Shown in pieces: positions 35,505 through 44,869 of a DNA stretch of 64,000 bases. This stretch comes from Komagataeibacter xylinus (GTDB lineage Bacteria; Pseudomonadota; Alphaproteobacteria; Acetobacterales; Acetobacteraceae): assembly GCF_009834365.1 (NCBI RefSeq), contig NZ_CP041348.1:3323001-3387000 (forward strand). Reading direction: 5' to 3'. The notes beneath the pieces are model-generated. The model did no database searches. It was given only the letters and a program-made list of their open reading frames with translations, and was not told the origin of the DNA. The position numbers and the translations under genes were made by a program. Position 1 is the first letter of the stretch. Every line of letters starts with the position of its first letter.

Positions 35505-37368
35505 GACGTACCTCTTCAGGACTATGGATGACAGGAAGCACGGTGCATTCCGATGCCCCGCTGGTGGCAAGTTCCGCGCTGTTCCTGAAACACGCGACAT
35601 GCCCGCCATCCGGCAGGGCCTGCACGGGCACCGGGCCGTTATCGCAGGTGCCGGGCAGGCGCCTGTCGCAACGCGGGAAGAAACGGCACCCCTGCGGGCC
35701 GGATACCTGTGCTGGGGCCGGATCCGTCGCCTTGCGCCGGGCCACCGCCCCGGCCAGCCATCCCGCCTGCATTTCCGGCACGGACGAGACCAGCAGCCGC
35801 GTATAGGGGTGGTGCGCGCCGGTGGTCAGCGACTGGCTGCTGTTATGCTCCACAACCTTGCCACCATACAGCACCGCCACATCATCACACACGGCCCGCA
35901 CCGCATGCAGGTCATGGGTAATGAAGATGTAGGATATACCCAGTTCGCGCTGCAGTTCAGCCATCAGATCAAGGATGGCGGCGGCCACAACCGGATCGAG
36001 GGCCGCGGTAATTTCATCGCACAGCACAAGGTCAGGCCGCGCCGCCAGCGCACGGGCAAAATTGACGCGCTGCTTCTGCCCGCCCGACAGTTCGCCGGGC
36101 AGGCGGTCCAGCAGCGCATGGGGCAGGCGCACCATGTCAAGCAGGCGGGCCGCCTCGTTGCGGGCCTCGGCCCCCTTCAGCCCGTGAAAGAAGGTCAGCA
36201 CACGTTCCAGGCCCGCCCCGATGCGCCAGGCGGGGTTAAGCACCATGTCGGCATTCTGCGCCACGATCTGCAACCGGCGGCGCTGTTCGCGCGTGCGCCG
36301 GGCAATGGCGGGGTCCAGTGCCTCGCCGCGAAAGGTGACCTGCCCCGCGGACCATGGCTGCAGGCCCGAGATGGTGCGCGCCAGCGTGCTCTTGCCGCAG
36401 CCTGATTCCCCAATGATGCCCAGCGTGCCGCCACGCGGCACCGGCAGGCTGACCTGATCGAGAATGCGCCGCTGCGGCAGGCCCGCCGCGTCCGGTCGGC
36501 CATAACCGACAATGACGCCCGACAGGTCGAGCACCGTATCAACCGCCTTTCGGGCCGCGGGCATGGATGCGGTCGCACGCGCCGGGATGCGGCATGCCCC
36601 CACGAGTTCGCGCGTATAGTCATCACGCGGGTTGCCCAGTATTTCGGCCACCGGGCCGCTTTCACGTACCTGCCCGTGGCGCAGCACCACCGCATGGTCG
36701 GCAATCTGGGCCACCACCGCCAGGTCATGGGTCACGTACACGCCGGTAATGCCACGGTCGGCCAGCACGCTACGGAAGGCGGCAAGCACCTCGATCTGGG
36801 TGGTGACATCAAGGGCGGTTGTCGGCTCGTCGAACACGACGATTTCAGGGTCGGTCACCAGCGCCATGGCCGCCATGAGGCGCTGGAGTTGCCCGCCCGA
36901 AAGCTGGTGCGGATAACGCGCACCAATCGTTTCGGGTTCGGGTAGCGCCAGCGCGCGGAACAGGCCGATCATCTTGTGCTCGGCCTGCGCGCGCGTCATG
37001 GCCCAGTGCACGCGCGCGGGTTCGATGACCTGCTGGCCAATGCTTAATGCCGGGTTGAACGCGGTGCCCGCGTTCTGCGCCACATAACTGATGGTCCGCC
37101 CGCGAAACGCCCGCAGTTCGCCCGCCGTCATGGTGGTGACATCATGCCCGGCCACCGTGATCCGCCCCCCGCTTATGGCACAGCCCGCGCGGGCATGGCC
37201 CAGCAGTGACAGGGCGATGGTGGTCTTGCCCGACCCTGATTCCCCGATCAGGGCCAGCATCTGCCCTTCGGCCACGTCCAGGCTGACATCGCGCACGATG
37301 GGCACCGCCGGTCCATGCCGGCGGCGGCCCACGATCTCCAGGTTGCGCACGGAAATCATATGCGTCAT
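35482..37368 (-). CDS. Dipeptide/oligopeptide ABC transporter ATP-binding protein, two NBDs fused (DppD-DppF type)
   Basis: A 628-residue protein with two complete ABC domains. The first has Walker A GESGSGKTT (about 40), signature LSGGQLQR and Walker B EIVVFDEPTTALD; the second (from about 285) has Walker A GESGCGKST, signature LSGGQKQRV and VLCDEITAALD. The C-terminal Cys-containing oligopeptide-transporter tail (GCRFFPRCDRRLPGTC) follows. Most bacteria encode the two ATPases separately. The start overlaps the permease stop by four bases. It energises the importer encoded by the next three genes upstream. The second Walker B reads DEI where DEP is usual. Confidence 0.93.
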   Translation of the reverse strand: MTHMISVRNLEIVGRRRHGPAVPIVRDVSLDVAEGQMLALIGESGSGKTTIALSLLGHARAGCAISGGRITVAGHDVTTMTAGELRAFRGRTISYVAQNAGTAFNPALSIGQQVIEPARVHWAMTRAQAEHKMIGLFRALALPEPETIGARYPHQLSGGQLQRLMAAMALVTDPEIVVFDEPTTALDVTTQIEVLAAFRSVLADRGITGVYVTHDLAVVAQIADHAVVLRHGQVRESGPVAEILGNPRDDYTRELVGACRIPARATASMPAARKAVDTVLDLSGVIVGYGRPDAAGLPQRRILDQVSLPVPRGGTLGIIGESGCGKSTLARTISGLQPWSAGQVTFRGEALDPAIARRTREQRRRLQIVAQNADMVLNPAWRIGAGLERVLTFFHGLKGAEARNEAARLLDMVRLPHALLDRLPGELSGGQKQRVNFARALAARPDLVLCDEITAALDPVVAAAILDLMAELQRELGISYIFITHDLHAVRAVCDDVAVLYGGKVVEHNSSQSLTTGAHHPYTRLLVSSVPEMQAGWLAGAVARRKATDPAPAQVSGPQGCRFFPRCDRRLPGTCDNGPVPVQALPDGGHVACFRNSAELATSGASECTVLPVIHSPEEVRHDDPDSF

Positions 37369-38171
37369 GAACGCCGCCCCGCCGTTCCGTCCAGCACCAT
37401 GTTGATGCCTACCGTCAGCACCGCGATCACGATGGTGGGCAGCACCACCGCCACGGCGCCATAAACCAGCCCCAGCACATTCTCGCGCACAAGCGAGCCA
37501 AGGTCCACCAGCGGCGGTTGCACGCCCAGCCCCAGAAAGCTCAGGTTGCTCAGCAGCAGTACGGCATAGATGAAACGCAGCCCCACATCGGCCAGCAGCG
37601 GGCCGCGCATATTGGGCAGGATTTCACGCCAGATGATGAACAGCCGCCCCTCGCCCCGCGCCATGGCCACCGTGATGTAGTCCATCCGCGCGATGCGCAG
37701 GGCCAGGGCACGGCTGGTCCGGTAGGCGCCGGGTGTGTAGATCACCCCCATGGTCAGCACCAGTGCGACAAGCGAGTCACCAAACGCCGCGATGACCAGC
37801 AACGCGCAGAGCAGGCTGGGAATGGACAGGATGCCATCCATCAACCGCCCCGCCACCTGTTCCACCCACGCCGGGGTGGCCGTGGTGGCGACACCGAGCA
37901 GGATACCACACCCGCATGAAAACGCGGTGGACAACGTGCAGATCAGCACCGTGTAACGCACTGCATACAACAGGCGGCTGCCCAGATCGCGACCCAGATA
38001 GTCCGTGCCCAGCCAGTGCCGGTGCGATATGGGGGCGAAGACCTGCGTATCGATGATCTGGCCCGGCGCGTACGGGGCCAGGAGCGGGCCAAGCAGGGCC
38101 AGCACCAGCCAGAACCCGAACAGCACGCCCACGCGCTGCGTGGCCGAAGGCAGTGACAGGCGCGCCTTCAT
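37365..38171 (-). CDS. Dipeptide-type ABC transporter permease (DppC-like)
   Basis: A 268-residue inner-membrane permease. An N-terminal membrane segment (VGVLFGFWLVLALLGPLLAPYAP) is followed by HWLGTDYLGRDLGSRLLYAVRYT, the conserved block of DppC/OppC proteins, and an EAA loop (MARGEGRLFIIWREILPNMRGPLLA). The start at 38171 overlaps the stop of the partner permease by four bases; the open frame upstream is a shadow. It should form the channel with the DppB-like protein. Confidence 0.92.
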   Translation of the reverse strand: MKARLSLPSATQRVGVLFGFWLVLALLGPLLAPYAPGQIIDTQVFAPISHRHWLGTDYLGRDLGSRLLYAVRYTVLICTLSTAFSCGCGILLGVATTATPAWVEQVAGRLMDGILSIPSLLCALLVIAAFGDSLVALVLTMGVIYTPGAYRTSRALALRIARMDYITVAMARGEGRLFIIWREILPNMRGPLLADVGLRFIYAVLLLSNLSFLGLGVQPPLVDLGSLVRENVLGLVYGAVAVVLPTIVIAVLTVGINMVLDGTAGRRS

Positions 38172-39124
38172 GCCCCGCGCCCCTTCGGCACCGAGGCCAG
38201 CGCCACGATATCGGCCAGCGTGGTCAGGAACAGGTAGGTCAGGCAGAACAGCAGCGCGCAAGACTGGATGATCGGCACGTCACGCAGCATGACGGAATCC
38301 ACCATCAACTGCGCCAGGCCGGGATAGTTGAAGATGGTCTCGATCACCACCACCCCCCCCAGCAGCGACGACAGGCTGAGCGCTATGGCGTTGGCCACCG
38401 GCCCGATGGCGTTGGGCAACGCATGGTACAGCACGATCCGTATGGGCGGCACGCCCTTGAGCACCGCCATTTCGATATAGGGGGCCGAAAACACATCGAT
38501 CATGCACGCCCGGATCATACGGATCATCTGCGCCATGGTGATGCTGGCCAGCGTGCTGACCGGCATGGTGAAGGTCAGGAAGAACTGGCCCACCGAATGG
38601 ATGGAGCGGATATCGGACAGCGCGGGCACGATACGGAACTGCACGGCGAACACGAACACCGCCACCGTCGCGATCAGGAAAGCGGGCACCGACACGATAC
38701 CCAGTGTCAGTACGGTCATCACCCGGTCGAAATACGTATCGCGCCACGTGGCGCAAGCCAGGCCCAGCAGCAGCGCCAGCGGCACCGACACCATCGTGGT
38801 CGCGCCCGCCAGCAGCAGGGAGTTGTACAGGCGCGGGGCCAGCATCTCGCCCACCGGGCGGCCCGTCAGCAGCGACGTGCCCGGATCGCCATGCAGCATG
38901 CCCGCGCACCAGTGCACGAAGCGCAGCCACAGGGGCTGGTCCAGATGCAGGCTGTGACGCAGGGCCTGTGCCGCGGCAGGGGTTGCGTTCTGCCCCAGCA
39001 GCATGTCGGCCACATCACCGGGCAGCGCCGCCGTCATGAAAAAGATGGCCACGACCACAAACACCAGCGAGCACAGCGTCGTGCCGATGCGGCGCGCGAC
39101 CAGACGTGCCAGACCCGCGTTCAT
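38168..39124 (-). CDS. Dipeptide-type ABC transporter permease (DppB-like)
   Basis: A 318-residue inner-membrane permease with six membrane segments. The opening RLVARRIGTTLCSLVFVVVAIFFM, the HSLHLDQPLWLRFVHWCAGMLHGDPGTSL block and the EAA loop (VLKGVPPIRIVLYHALPNAIGPVAN) are those of DppB/OppB. Start and stop overlap the neighbours by four bases each (ATGA), so it is tightly coupled to the binding protein and the DppC-like permease. Confidence 0.92.
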   Translation of the reverse strand: MNAGLARLVARRIGTTLCSLVFVVVAIFFMTAALPGDVADMLLGQNATPAAAQALRHSLHLDQPLWLRFVHWCAGMLHGDPGTSLLTGRPVGEMLAPRLYNSLLLAGATTMVSVPLALLLGLACATWRDTYFDRVMTVLTLGIVSVPAFLIATVAVFVFAVQFRIVPALSDIRSIHSVGQFFLTFTMPVSTLASITMAQMIRMIRACMIDVFSAPYIEMAVLKGVPPIRIVLYHALPNAIGPVANAIALSLSSLLGGVVVIETIFNYPGLAQLMVDSVMLRDVPIIQSCALLFCLTYLFLTTLADIVALASVPKGRGA

Positions 39125-40761
39125 GCCGCGCCATCCGCAAGCCAGACATGGCTCAGGAAATCATAGCCCATCAACTGCCCCGCCTGGCTGGGGCGCAGGC
39201 CACGCACGCGGGGGCTGAAGGCATCAAGGCTGGTGGTGAAGGCAGGCAGGCAGATGCCCGCGCCTTCATGGATCATCACCTGCATGTCGTGATAGATCCG
39301 GCGCCGCGCGGGCTCATCACGCTGGCGGCGCGCGTCAAGCAGCAACTGGTCGAAACGCGGGTCATGCCAGCGCGATTCATTCCATGGCGCGGTCGAGGCG
39401 AAATTGAGCGCGAAGGTCATGTCCAGCGAGGGACGCGGATTGGTGTTACCAAAACCCATGGGGGTTTTCATCCAGTATTCGGTCCAGTAGCCATCGGCGG
39501 GCATGCGGCGGATCGGCAGGTCCATGCCGATCTGCTGGGCGGCATATTGCAGCACCACCGCAATATCGACCGAGGCCAGCGCCGCAGGCGAACACAGCAC
39601 CGGCACCCCTGATTCCATCACCCCCGATTTCCTGAGATGAAAGCGCGCGCGGTCGGGATCGAACACGCGCTGCGGCAGGTCGGCTGCGAAATACCGGTTC
39701 TCAGGGGCGATCGGCTGATCATTGCCCAGCCGGGCGAACCCCATAAAGACGGAATCGCGCACCTGCTCGCGGTTGAACAGGTATTTCATGCCCGTGACGA
39801 AATCCTGCATCCGCCCCGGCCCCTGATCCAGGCGAATGGCAAGGTCGGTATAGGTGCCGACCGGACTTTCCAGCAGACCGAAGCCCCGCCCGCGCAGCAT
39901 CCGCACAAGCCGCGGATTGACCGAGGCGATGATATCCACATCACCCGACAGCAGGGCGTTGTGCCGCGACATGTCATCAGAAATGCCGATCATATCCACG
40001 CTGTCGAGCCACGGCGCGGGACCACCCCAGTAATCAGGATTGCGCCGGCCCGACGTACGCACGCCAGGCGAAAATTCGGTACAGATGAAAGGGCCGGTAC
40101 CATTCTCACGCGAAAAATCGGCGGTGCCATCACGCACGATGCAAAAGCCTACCAGCCCCAGCATGGACGGAAAATCCACGTTCGGGCCGTTGAGGGTGAC
40201 CTGCACCTCCAGCGGGCCGGTGGCTTTTATCTCGGCCATTTCCTGCGCCACGGCGCGCTGCTGCGAGGCCGTGGCGGGGTCCTTGTGCCGCGCAAGGGAA
40301 TACACCACATCGGCGGCATTCAGGGCCGCGCCATCATGGAAGGCGACGCCCCGGCGCAGGGTGATGTGCCATGTCCGCAGGTCATCGCTTTCGATGCGTT
40401 CGGCCAGCGCGGGGCGCGGCGTCATGTCCGCATCCAGCGTGACCAGCCCGTCATAGAACATGTGACCGCGTATGTAGTCGGTCGCCAGCGCAAAGCGGGC
40501 GGGATCAAGCGTATCGGCGGTCGAGGCGGCAAGCCCCGCGAAATTCAGGTGCCCGCCCCGGCGCGGCGTCTCACCGCTGACAGTCTGCGCCCGCGATGCA
40601 CGGGTCGGCAGGGCCGCCGCCGCCAGCCCGGCAGCCGCCAGCCGCAGCACCTGCCGCCGGCCGGGGCCACCTGTCGTACTGGCGTCAGCACGACACCGCC
40701 GCATCAGGAAACGGCACCCTTTGGCGGGGCGACCCGCCGACATGACCCGCCCGACGCGCAT
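39121..40761 (-). CDS. Extracellular solute-binding protein, family 5 (peptide/opine/nickel type)
   Basis: A periplasmic binding protein of up to 546 residues. A twin-arginine-like signal, GRRQVLRLAAAGLAAAALPTRASRAQ, lies near residues 34-59, so export by the Tat route is likely. The family core is clear: AERIESDDLRTWHITLRRGVAFHDG, LNAADVVYSL, GTGPFICTEFSPG and a long C-terminal lobe. The true start may be 40761, 40743 or 40704; none has a strong ribosome-binding site. It lies just upstream of the two permeases and the fused ATPase. The ligand may be a peptide, opine or other amine conjugate. Confidence 0.9.
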   Translation of the reverse strand: MRVGRVMSAGRPAKGCRFLMRRCRADASTTGGPGRRQVLRLAAAGLAAAALPTRASRAQTVSGETPRRGGHLNFAGLAASTADTLDPARFALATDYIRGHMFYDGLVTLDADMTPRPALAERIESDDLRTWHITLRRGVAFHDGAALNAADVVYSLARHKDPATASQQRAVAQEMAEIKATGPLEVQVTLNGPNVDFPSMLGLVGFCIVRDGTADFSRENGTGPFICTEFSPGVRTSGRRNPDYWGGPAPWLDSVDMIGISDDMSRHNALLSGDVDIIASVNPRLVRMLRGRGFGLLESPVGTYTDLAIRLDQGPGRMQDFVTGMKYLFNREQVRDSVFMGFARLGNDQPIAPENRYFAADLPQRVFDPDRARFHLRKSGVMESGVPVLCSPAALASVDIAVVLQYAAQQIGMDLPIRRMPADGYWTEYWMKTPMGFGNTNPRPSLDMTFALNFASTAPWNESRWHDPRFDQLLLDARRQRDEPARRRIYHDMQVMIHEGAGICLPAFTTSLDAFSPRVRGLRPSQAGQLMGYDFLSHVWLADGAA

Positions 40762-40865
40762 GCGGGGATCGTCTCGGTCCAGATGCTGGCAGGTATGATG
40801 CTGGCAAGTTTCATGAAACGCGTCCCTGCAGGTGCGGCAATGGCGGGTGGGGGGGGGAGCAGGCC

Positions 40866-41534
40866 TTACAGGCCGAGAACGCCCGGCAGGCCACCGATAT
40901 CCCTGATCTCGGTATAGCCGTATTCGGGGGTGGAAGGCTCATGCCCACGCGCCACGAACACCTTGTTGCGGATGCCCAGGTCACGCGCGGTCATGAGGTC
41001 ATAGCGCAGCGAGGACGAGACATGCAGGATGTCTTCAGGCCCACAGCCGAGCGCGTCGAACATATATTCGAACGGGCGCATATGCGGCTTGTAGGCCTGC
41101 GCGTCTTCCGCCGTCAGCACCGTATGGAACGGGACGCCGATATTGGCGACGTTGGAATGGATCTGGCTGTTCATCGCGTTGGACAGGATGACCAGCGGGA
41201 ATTCCTTGGCAACGCGGCGCAGCGGTTCGGTCACGTCGGGCCAGGGGCCCCAGCTTGGCACCGCGTCATAGAACCTGTTGGCTACGGCAACATCGAAGGG
41301 GATGTTCCAGCGCTTGCAGGTCCGCTCCACCGCGCCAAGCACGACATAGCGGTACGGCTTCCATGCGCCGAGCACCTCGTCCAGGCGGTAGGCGGCAAAA
41401 TCTGCCACGAACTGATCCATCCTGTCCGCCGGGATGACATCGGCGTAGAGCTTGCGGGCCGTCTCACCCATTTCAAAATGGATCAGCGTGCCATAGCAGT
41501 CGAATGTGATGAATTTAGGCTTAAAAAGAGACAT
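40866..41534 (-). CDS. Haloacid-dehalogenase type II-like HAD hydrolase
   Basis: A 222-residue HAD-superfamily enzyme. Motif I is FITFDCYGTLIHFE, with the nucleophile Asp near residue 11 followed by YGTL as in L-2-haloacid dehalogenases. Motif II is VILSNAMNSQI, motif III uses the Lys in AQAYKPHMRPFEYMF, and the end block is LHVSSSLRYDLMTARDLGI. The dehalogenase set reads SSxxxD where HAD phosphatases read GDxxxD, and SSSLRYD is present, which supports a dehalogenase-type fold. It is first in the minus-strand operon before the binding protein (about 100-160 bases apart). Relatives often sit in amine or opine clusters; the true substrate is unknown. Confidence 0.87.
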   Translation of the reverse strand: MSLFKPKFITFDCYGTLIHFEMGETARKLYADVIPADRMDQFVADFAAYRLDEVLGAWKPYRYVVLGAVERTCKRWNIPFDVAVANRFYDAVPSWGPWPDVTEPLRRVAKEFPLVILSNAMNSQIHSNVANIGVPFHTVLTAEDAQAYKPHMRPFEYMFDALGCGPEDILHVSSSLRYDLMTARDLGIRNKVFVARGHEPSTPEYGYTEIRDIGGLPGVLGL

Positions 41535-41804
41535 GGCTGGTTAACACCTCACTCCGTATTGTCTGTCAGTAAATCATAGAACCGCCGTGGGGGAACGCCC
41601 GTTTAAGCCCCATTCGCAGCATAATATGTCGAATTGAAAACCACTGGGAGCACACTGTGCTTCACGCTCCCCACAGCGGCATAACCCGCCGTTTCTTCAT
41701 ATTATCCAGCAAGATGGCGCGGACCCATCCCGCCCTTCACCCCTGCCCCGCTGCATGATATGGGGCGCGGACACACCATAACGCATGCAGGAGGTGGCAT
41801 ATTG

Positions 41805-41846
41805 TGCCACTCCCTGCATTCCCCCCGGCACGACATGCAGGGGGCA
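41805..41846. terminator. Hairpin terminator after TonB receptor gene
   Basis: CCCTGCAT (41812-41819) pairs perfectly with ATGCAGGG (41835-41842), extended by GTGCC/GGCAC outside with a small bulge. It lies 12 bases past the stop of the minus-strand receptor gene. Confidence 0.65.
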
Positions 41847-41858
41847 CGCAGCCCTGCC

Positions 41859-44279
41859 TTACAGCTTGTAGTTGACCTGCAGGTAGTAGAACCCGCCATT
41901 ATAGCCGATCTGTTCGGCATTCACGTCGTAGCCATAAGCGCCTTCGTAGCGGAACTGCTCGGGCAGCTTGCGCTGCTTGGCGTTGCCGACGTTATTCGCA
42001 CCCAGCGCCACCCGCCACTGTGGCGTGACCTGGTAGCCGAAAACAAGGTTGGTCTCATAACGCGGCGTGTTGACGAAGCGCATGAAGTTCGTGTTCGAAT
42101 AGGCATTGGCCCCGGTGTAGTATTCAAGCTCCGAGGTCGTACGGCCGTAACGGATTTCATGCACCGCGAAATCCATCTTGCCGTAATGCCACACACCGCC
42201 AAAGATCACCTTATTGCGGGGTGTGTAACTGGTGAGATAGGCCTGCTGCTGCACGTTGAGCAGCGCATTGCCGTTCCCGTCCTCGCTAACATGGCGGACA
42301 TTGGTCTGGTTGAAGTTGGCTGACACATCCCAGTTGATGCGGCCAAAGCGGCCCAGGCGGGTCAGATAGCTGGCCGTGATGTCCAGGCCGCGTGTGCGCG
42401 TGCTGGCCGCATTGGCGTAGTACGACGCCGTGACCGCCTTGGGGGAAATATCCGGCGCGATCTGGAAGCCATTCAGGTTCAGCGCCTCGATCGCGGTGGC
42501 GCCGTTATACACGCCCGCCGCCATGATGCGGTCACGCAGGTCGATCTGGTAGGCATCGACCGTCACATGCAGGTCCCTGAGCGGGTTGAGCACGATACCC
42601 GCGCTGAAATTGGTCGAACGCTCGGGCTTGAGCGCCTTGGCCCCCAGCATGCGCGCACCGGCCGAATTGACGGGAATATAGCCGCTGGCGGTGGTTGCCG
42701 CGACCGACATGTTCGACCAGTGCTCTTCCGCCAGGGTCGGCGCACGGAAGCCGCTCGAGATCGTGCCACGCAGGCCGAAATACCTGTTCACGTCATAGCG
42801 TGACGACACCTTGCCGGTTTCGGTATCGCCCGCATCGGTATAATGCTCGAAGCGCCCGGCAAGATCGATCTGCCAGCCCTTCAGCAGCTCGGCGGAGACA
42901 TCGACATAACCCGCCGTCACGTCACGGTTGCTGTTGCCAGCGTTCTGCGGGCTCAGGCCATGGAAGCTGTCCGCGCCCAGCCCGTAATAGGAGGCATAGT
43001 CACCCGCGCCGATATGGTAGCTGTCATAGCGATACTGTGCCCCAAGGGCGAAATTGAGCGGTCCGGCCAGCACCGGCACATCGAAGGCCCGGCGCACGCC
43101 CGCATCCGTCGTCCACTGCGTATTGCTGAATGACATGAGCGAAAAGCGCGTGGGCGTCTGCCCCGTGGCGGCCAGGATGGTCTTGTTGACGCTGTTGAAC
43201 AGGCCCATCTGCTCGGAATCACCACCATAGGTGGTACTGACATCCCAGTCCCACTTGTATTTCTGGCCCTTGAAGCCAACGGTCACGCCGAAATCGTTTT
43301 CGTCAATGCTTTCCTGTGGGCTGTAACCATAGGGATACATCGCCACAGCGGTGCTGGGCGTGCGGTAATCCTCATAGCTTTCGCCATTGCGATGGCCGAA
43401 GGTTGCGAAGGAGTAGAGCTTCACATCCCTGTTGATCTCGAACTCCATGTTATACGAAATCGTCTCGCGTTGCTGGCGCGGGTTGCCGATATCCATGAAG
43501 TCGTTGCGGCCCGTGCGGCTGTCGGGTGTCGCGCGGAAGGTATGGTCCTGATATTTGTATTCCGCGCTGACATCAAAAAAACCACGCCCGTAAAGCGAGG
43601 TGCCCCAGTTGAAGGATTCCCCCGAGGTAAAGCCGTCGCCGGCCTCATAGCCGCCATTGATGGCCTGCGCCTCGAACCCGCCCGTACCGTGCTTGAGAAT
43701 GACGTTGACCACACCCGCAATGGCGTCCGAGCCATACTGCGCTGCCGCGCCATCTTGCAGGATTTCAATATGATCAACGGCAGAGACCGGGATCATGTCG
43801 ATATCAACCGGCGTGGTGCCCTGCTGCGGCCCGGCATTGTTGGACAGCACGGCTGTATTGTGGCGCCGCTTGCCGTTGACGAGGATCAGCGTCTGGTCAG
43901 GCGTCAGGCCGCGCAGGCTGATCGCGTCGGTCATGTTGGCGCTGCCATTCACGCGCGCCGAGCGCGCAACCGAGGGCGCAAGTTGCATGAGCGCGTCACG
44001 CACGTCGGCCTGCCCGGTCTGGGCCAGTTGGGCCGCGGTCACCACCTGGATGGGGCTGACACTCTTGCGCGCTGTCTGGTGTGGATCGCGCGTGCCGGTG
44101 ACGATGATCTGCTCCTTCTCACCACCGTCATCCGCCTGCGCGGCCGGGACGGATGAAGCCTTTGTCAGTATCCTGCGTGCCTGTACGGCAGACTGTGCGT
44201 AGGCCGCAGCCGGTCCATCCAGCATACAGGCCGCCACGAGGCCCGTTGTCGCCGTCAGGATAAATACTTTTCTATTCAT
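41859..44279 (-). CDS. TonB-dependent outer-membrane receptor
   Basis: An 806-residue gated outer-membrane transporter. The signal peptide MNRKVFILTATTGLVAACM...AAAYAQ is followed by a TonB-box-like EQIIVTGTRD and the plug domain (PIQVVTAAQLAQTGQADVRDAL, LRGLTPDQTLILVNGKRRH, DHIEILQDGAAAQYGSDAIAGVVNVIL). A 22-strand barrel follows, ending YLQVNYKL. AAGGA precedes the start at 44279; an upstream ATG is also in frame. It lies between the ABC importer operon and the amidohydrolase operon, so it may bring the same bulky substrate through the outer membrane, although iron-siderophore uptake is the default for this family. Confidence 0.93.
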   Translation of the reverse strand: MNRKVFILTATTGLVAACMLDGPAAAYAQSAVQARRILTKASSVPAAQADDGGEKEQIIVTGTRDPHQTARKSVSPIQVVTAAQLAQTGQADVRDALMQLAPSVARSARVNGSANMTDAISLRGLTPDQTLILVNGKRRHNTAVLSNNAGPQQGTTPVDIDMIPVSAVDHIEILQDGAAAQYGSDAIAGVVNVILKHGTGGFEAQAINGGYEAGDGFTSGESFNWGTSLYGRGFFDVSAEYKYQDHTFRATPDSRTGRNDFMDIGNPRQQRETISYNMEFEINRDVKLYSFATFGHRNGESYEDYRTPSTAVAMYPYGYSPQESIDENDFGVTVGFKGQKYKWDWDVSTTYGGDSEQMGLFNSVNKTILAATGQTPTRFSLMSFSNTQWTTDAGVRRAFDVPVLAGPLNFALGAQYRYDSYHIGAGDYASYYGLGADSFHGLSPQNAGNSNRDVTAGYVDVSAELLKGWQIDLAGRFEHYTDAGDTETGKVSSRYDVNRYFGLRGTISSGFRAPTLAEEHWSNMSVAATTASGYIPVNSAGARMLGAKALKPERSTNFSAGIVLNPLRDLHVTVDAYQIDLRDRIMAAGVYNGATAIEALNLNGFQIAPDISPKAVTASYYANAASTRTRGLDITASYLTRLGRFGRINWDVSANFNQTNVRHVSEDGNGNALLNVQQQAYLTSYTPRNKVIFGGVWHYGKMDFAVHEIRYGRTTSELEYYTGANAYSNTNFMRFVNTPRYETNLVFGYQVTPQWRVALGANNVGNAKQRKLPEQFRYEGAYGYDVNAEQIGYNGGFYYLQVNYKL

Positions 44280-44869
44280 CCACCCGTCCTTGTTTTCTGG
44301 CATCGGCATGGTGACTTCACGTTTCAGGAAACGGGTCTTTCCAGATATTTGCAGTCACATGCACCGAATATAAACATTGTTAAAAAGAAACATATATGAC
44401 CGGAATAGCCCCATCGCGTTTCATCGGCGCGGCATGTGACCTGCCAGGCGTTTCGTTACTTTCATGAATCAATTTGTTCATGAATCACGAAAAAGATCAT
44501 TTCGTTTTCGATTTATAATCGGCAGAATATACCATTCTGCCGTCATTTTCAGGCGGGTCTAAAAAACTGTGTTTTTATTCAGCAACTTACGGAACAATAC
44601 TGCGGAATACCCATTTCCTGAAAAAAATAGCCCCGAAATCCATTCATCGAGGCATGGCCTGTCCGTTATTACATCATGTCTTCAGCCGATGGGCCTAAAA
44701 AATACCTAGTGTTCATTCCCTGATAAACACAGACAGGCTTCCAGATGCGGCCTTTTCGCGAAAAGGCTGCATCCCCGGACATCTTCGAAAAAAAACGTCA
44801 TCAGAAACATCCCCATTATTACGGGATATTCCCAGGGCCGACTTTCCAGCCAGCCCTTTATTATTGATA
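44280..44869. other. Intergenic region upstream of the TonB receptor
   Basis: About 590 bases without a convincing gene. It is AT-richer than its surroundings. It should hold the receptor promoter and the 3' end of the transcript from the dehydrogenase at 44870. The direct repeat at 44461-44487 is the only clear structure seen; no Fur-box match was recognised by eye. Confidence 0.5.
44461..44487. repeat. Direct repeat TTCATGAATCA upstream of TonB receptor
   Basis: TTCATGAATCA occurs at 44461-44471 and again at 44477-44487, start to start 16 bp. Each copy contains the palindrome TTCATGAA. A related TTCATGAATTA lies at 6922-6932 before the porin gene. Possible regulator sites. Confidence 0.45.

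Noticed and set aside
38153..39166. 337-codon plus-strand frame very rich in His/Gln/Arg
   Set aside because: Antisense of the DppB-like permease; the His/Gln richness mirrors hydrophobic codons on the other strand.
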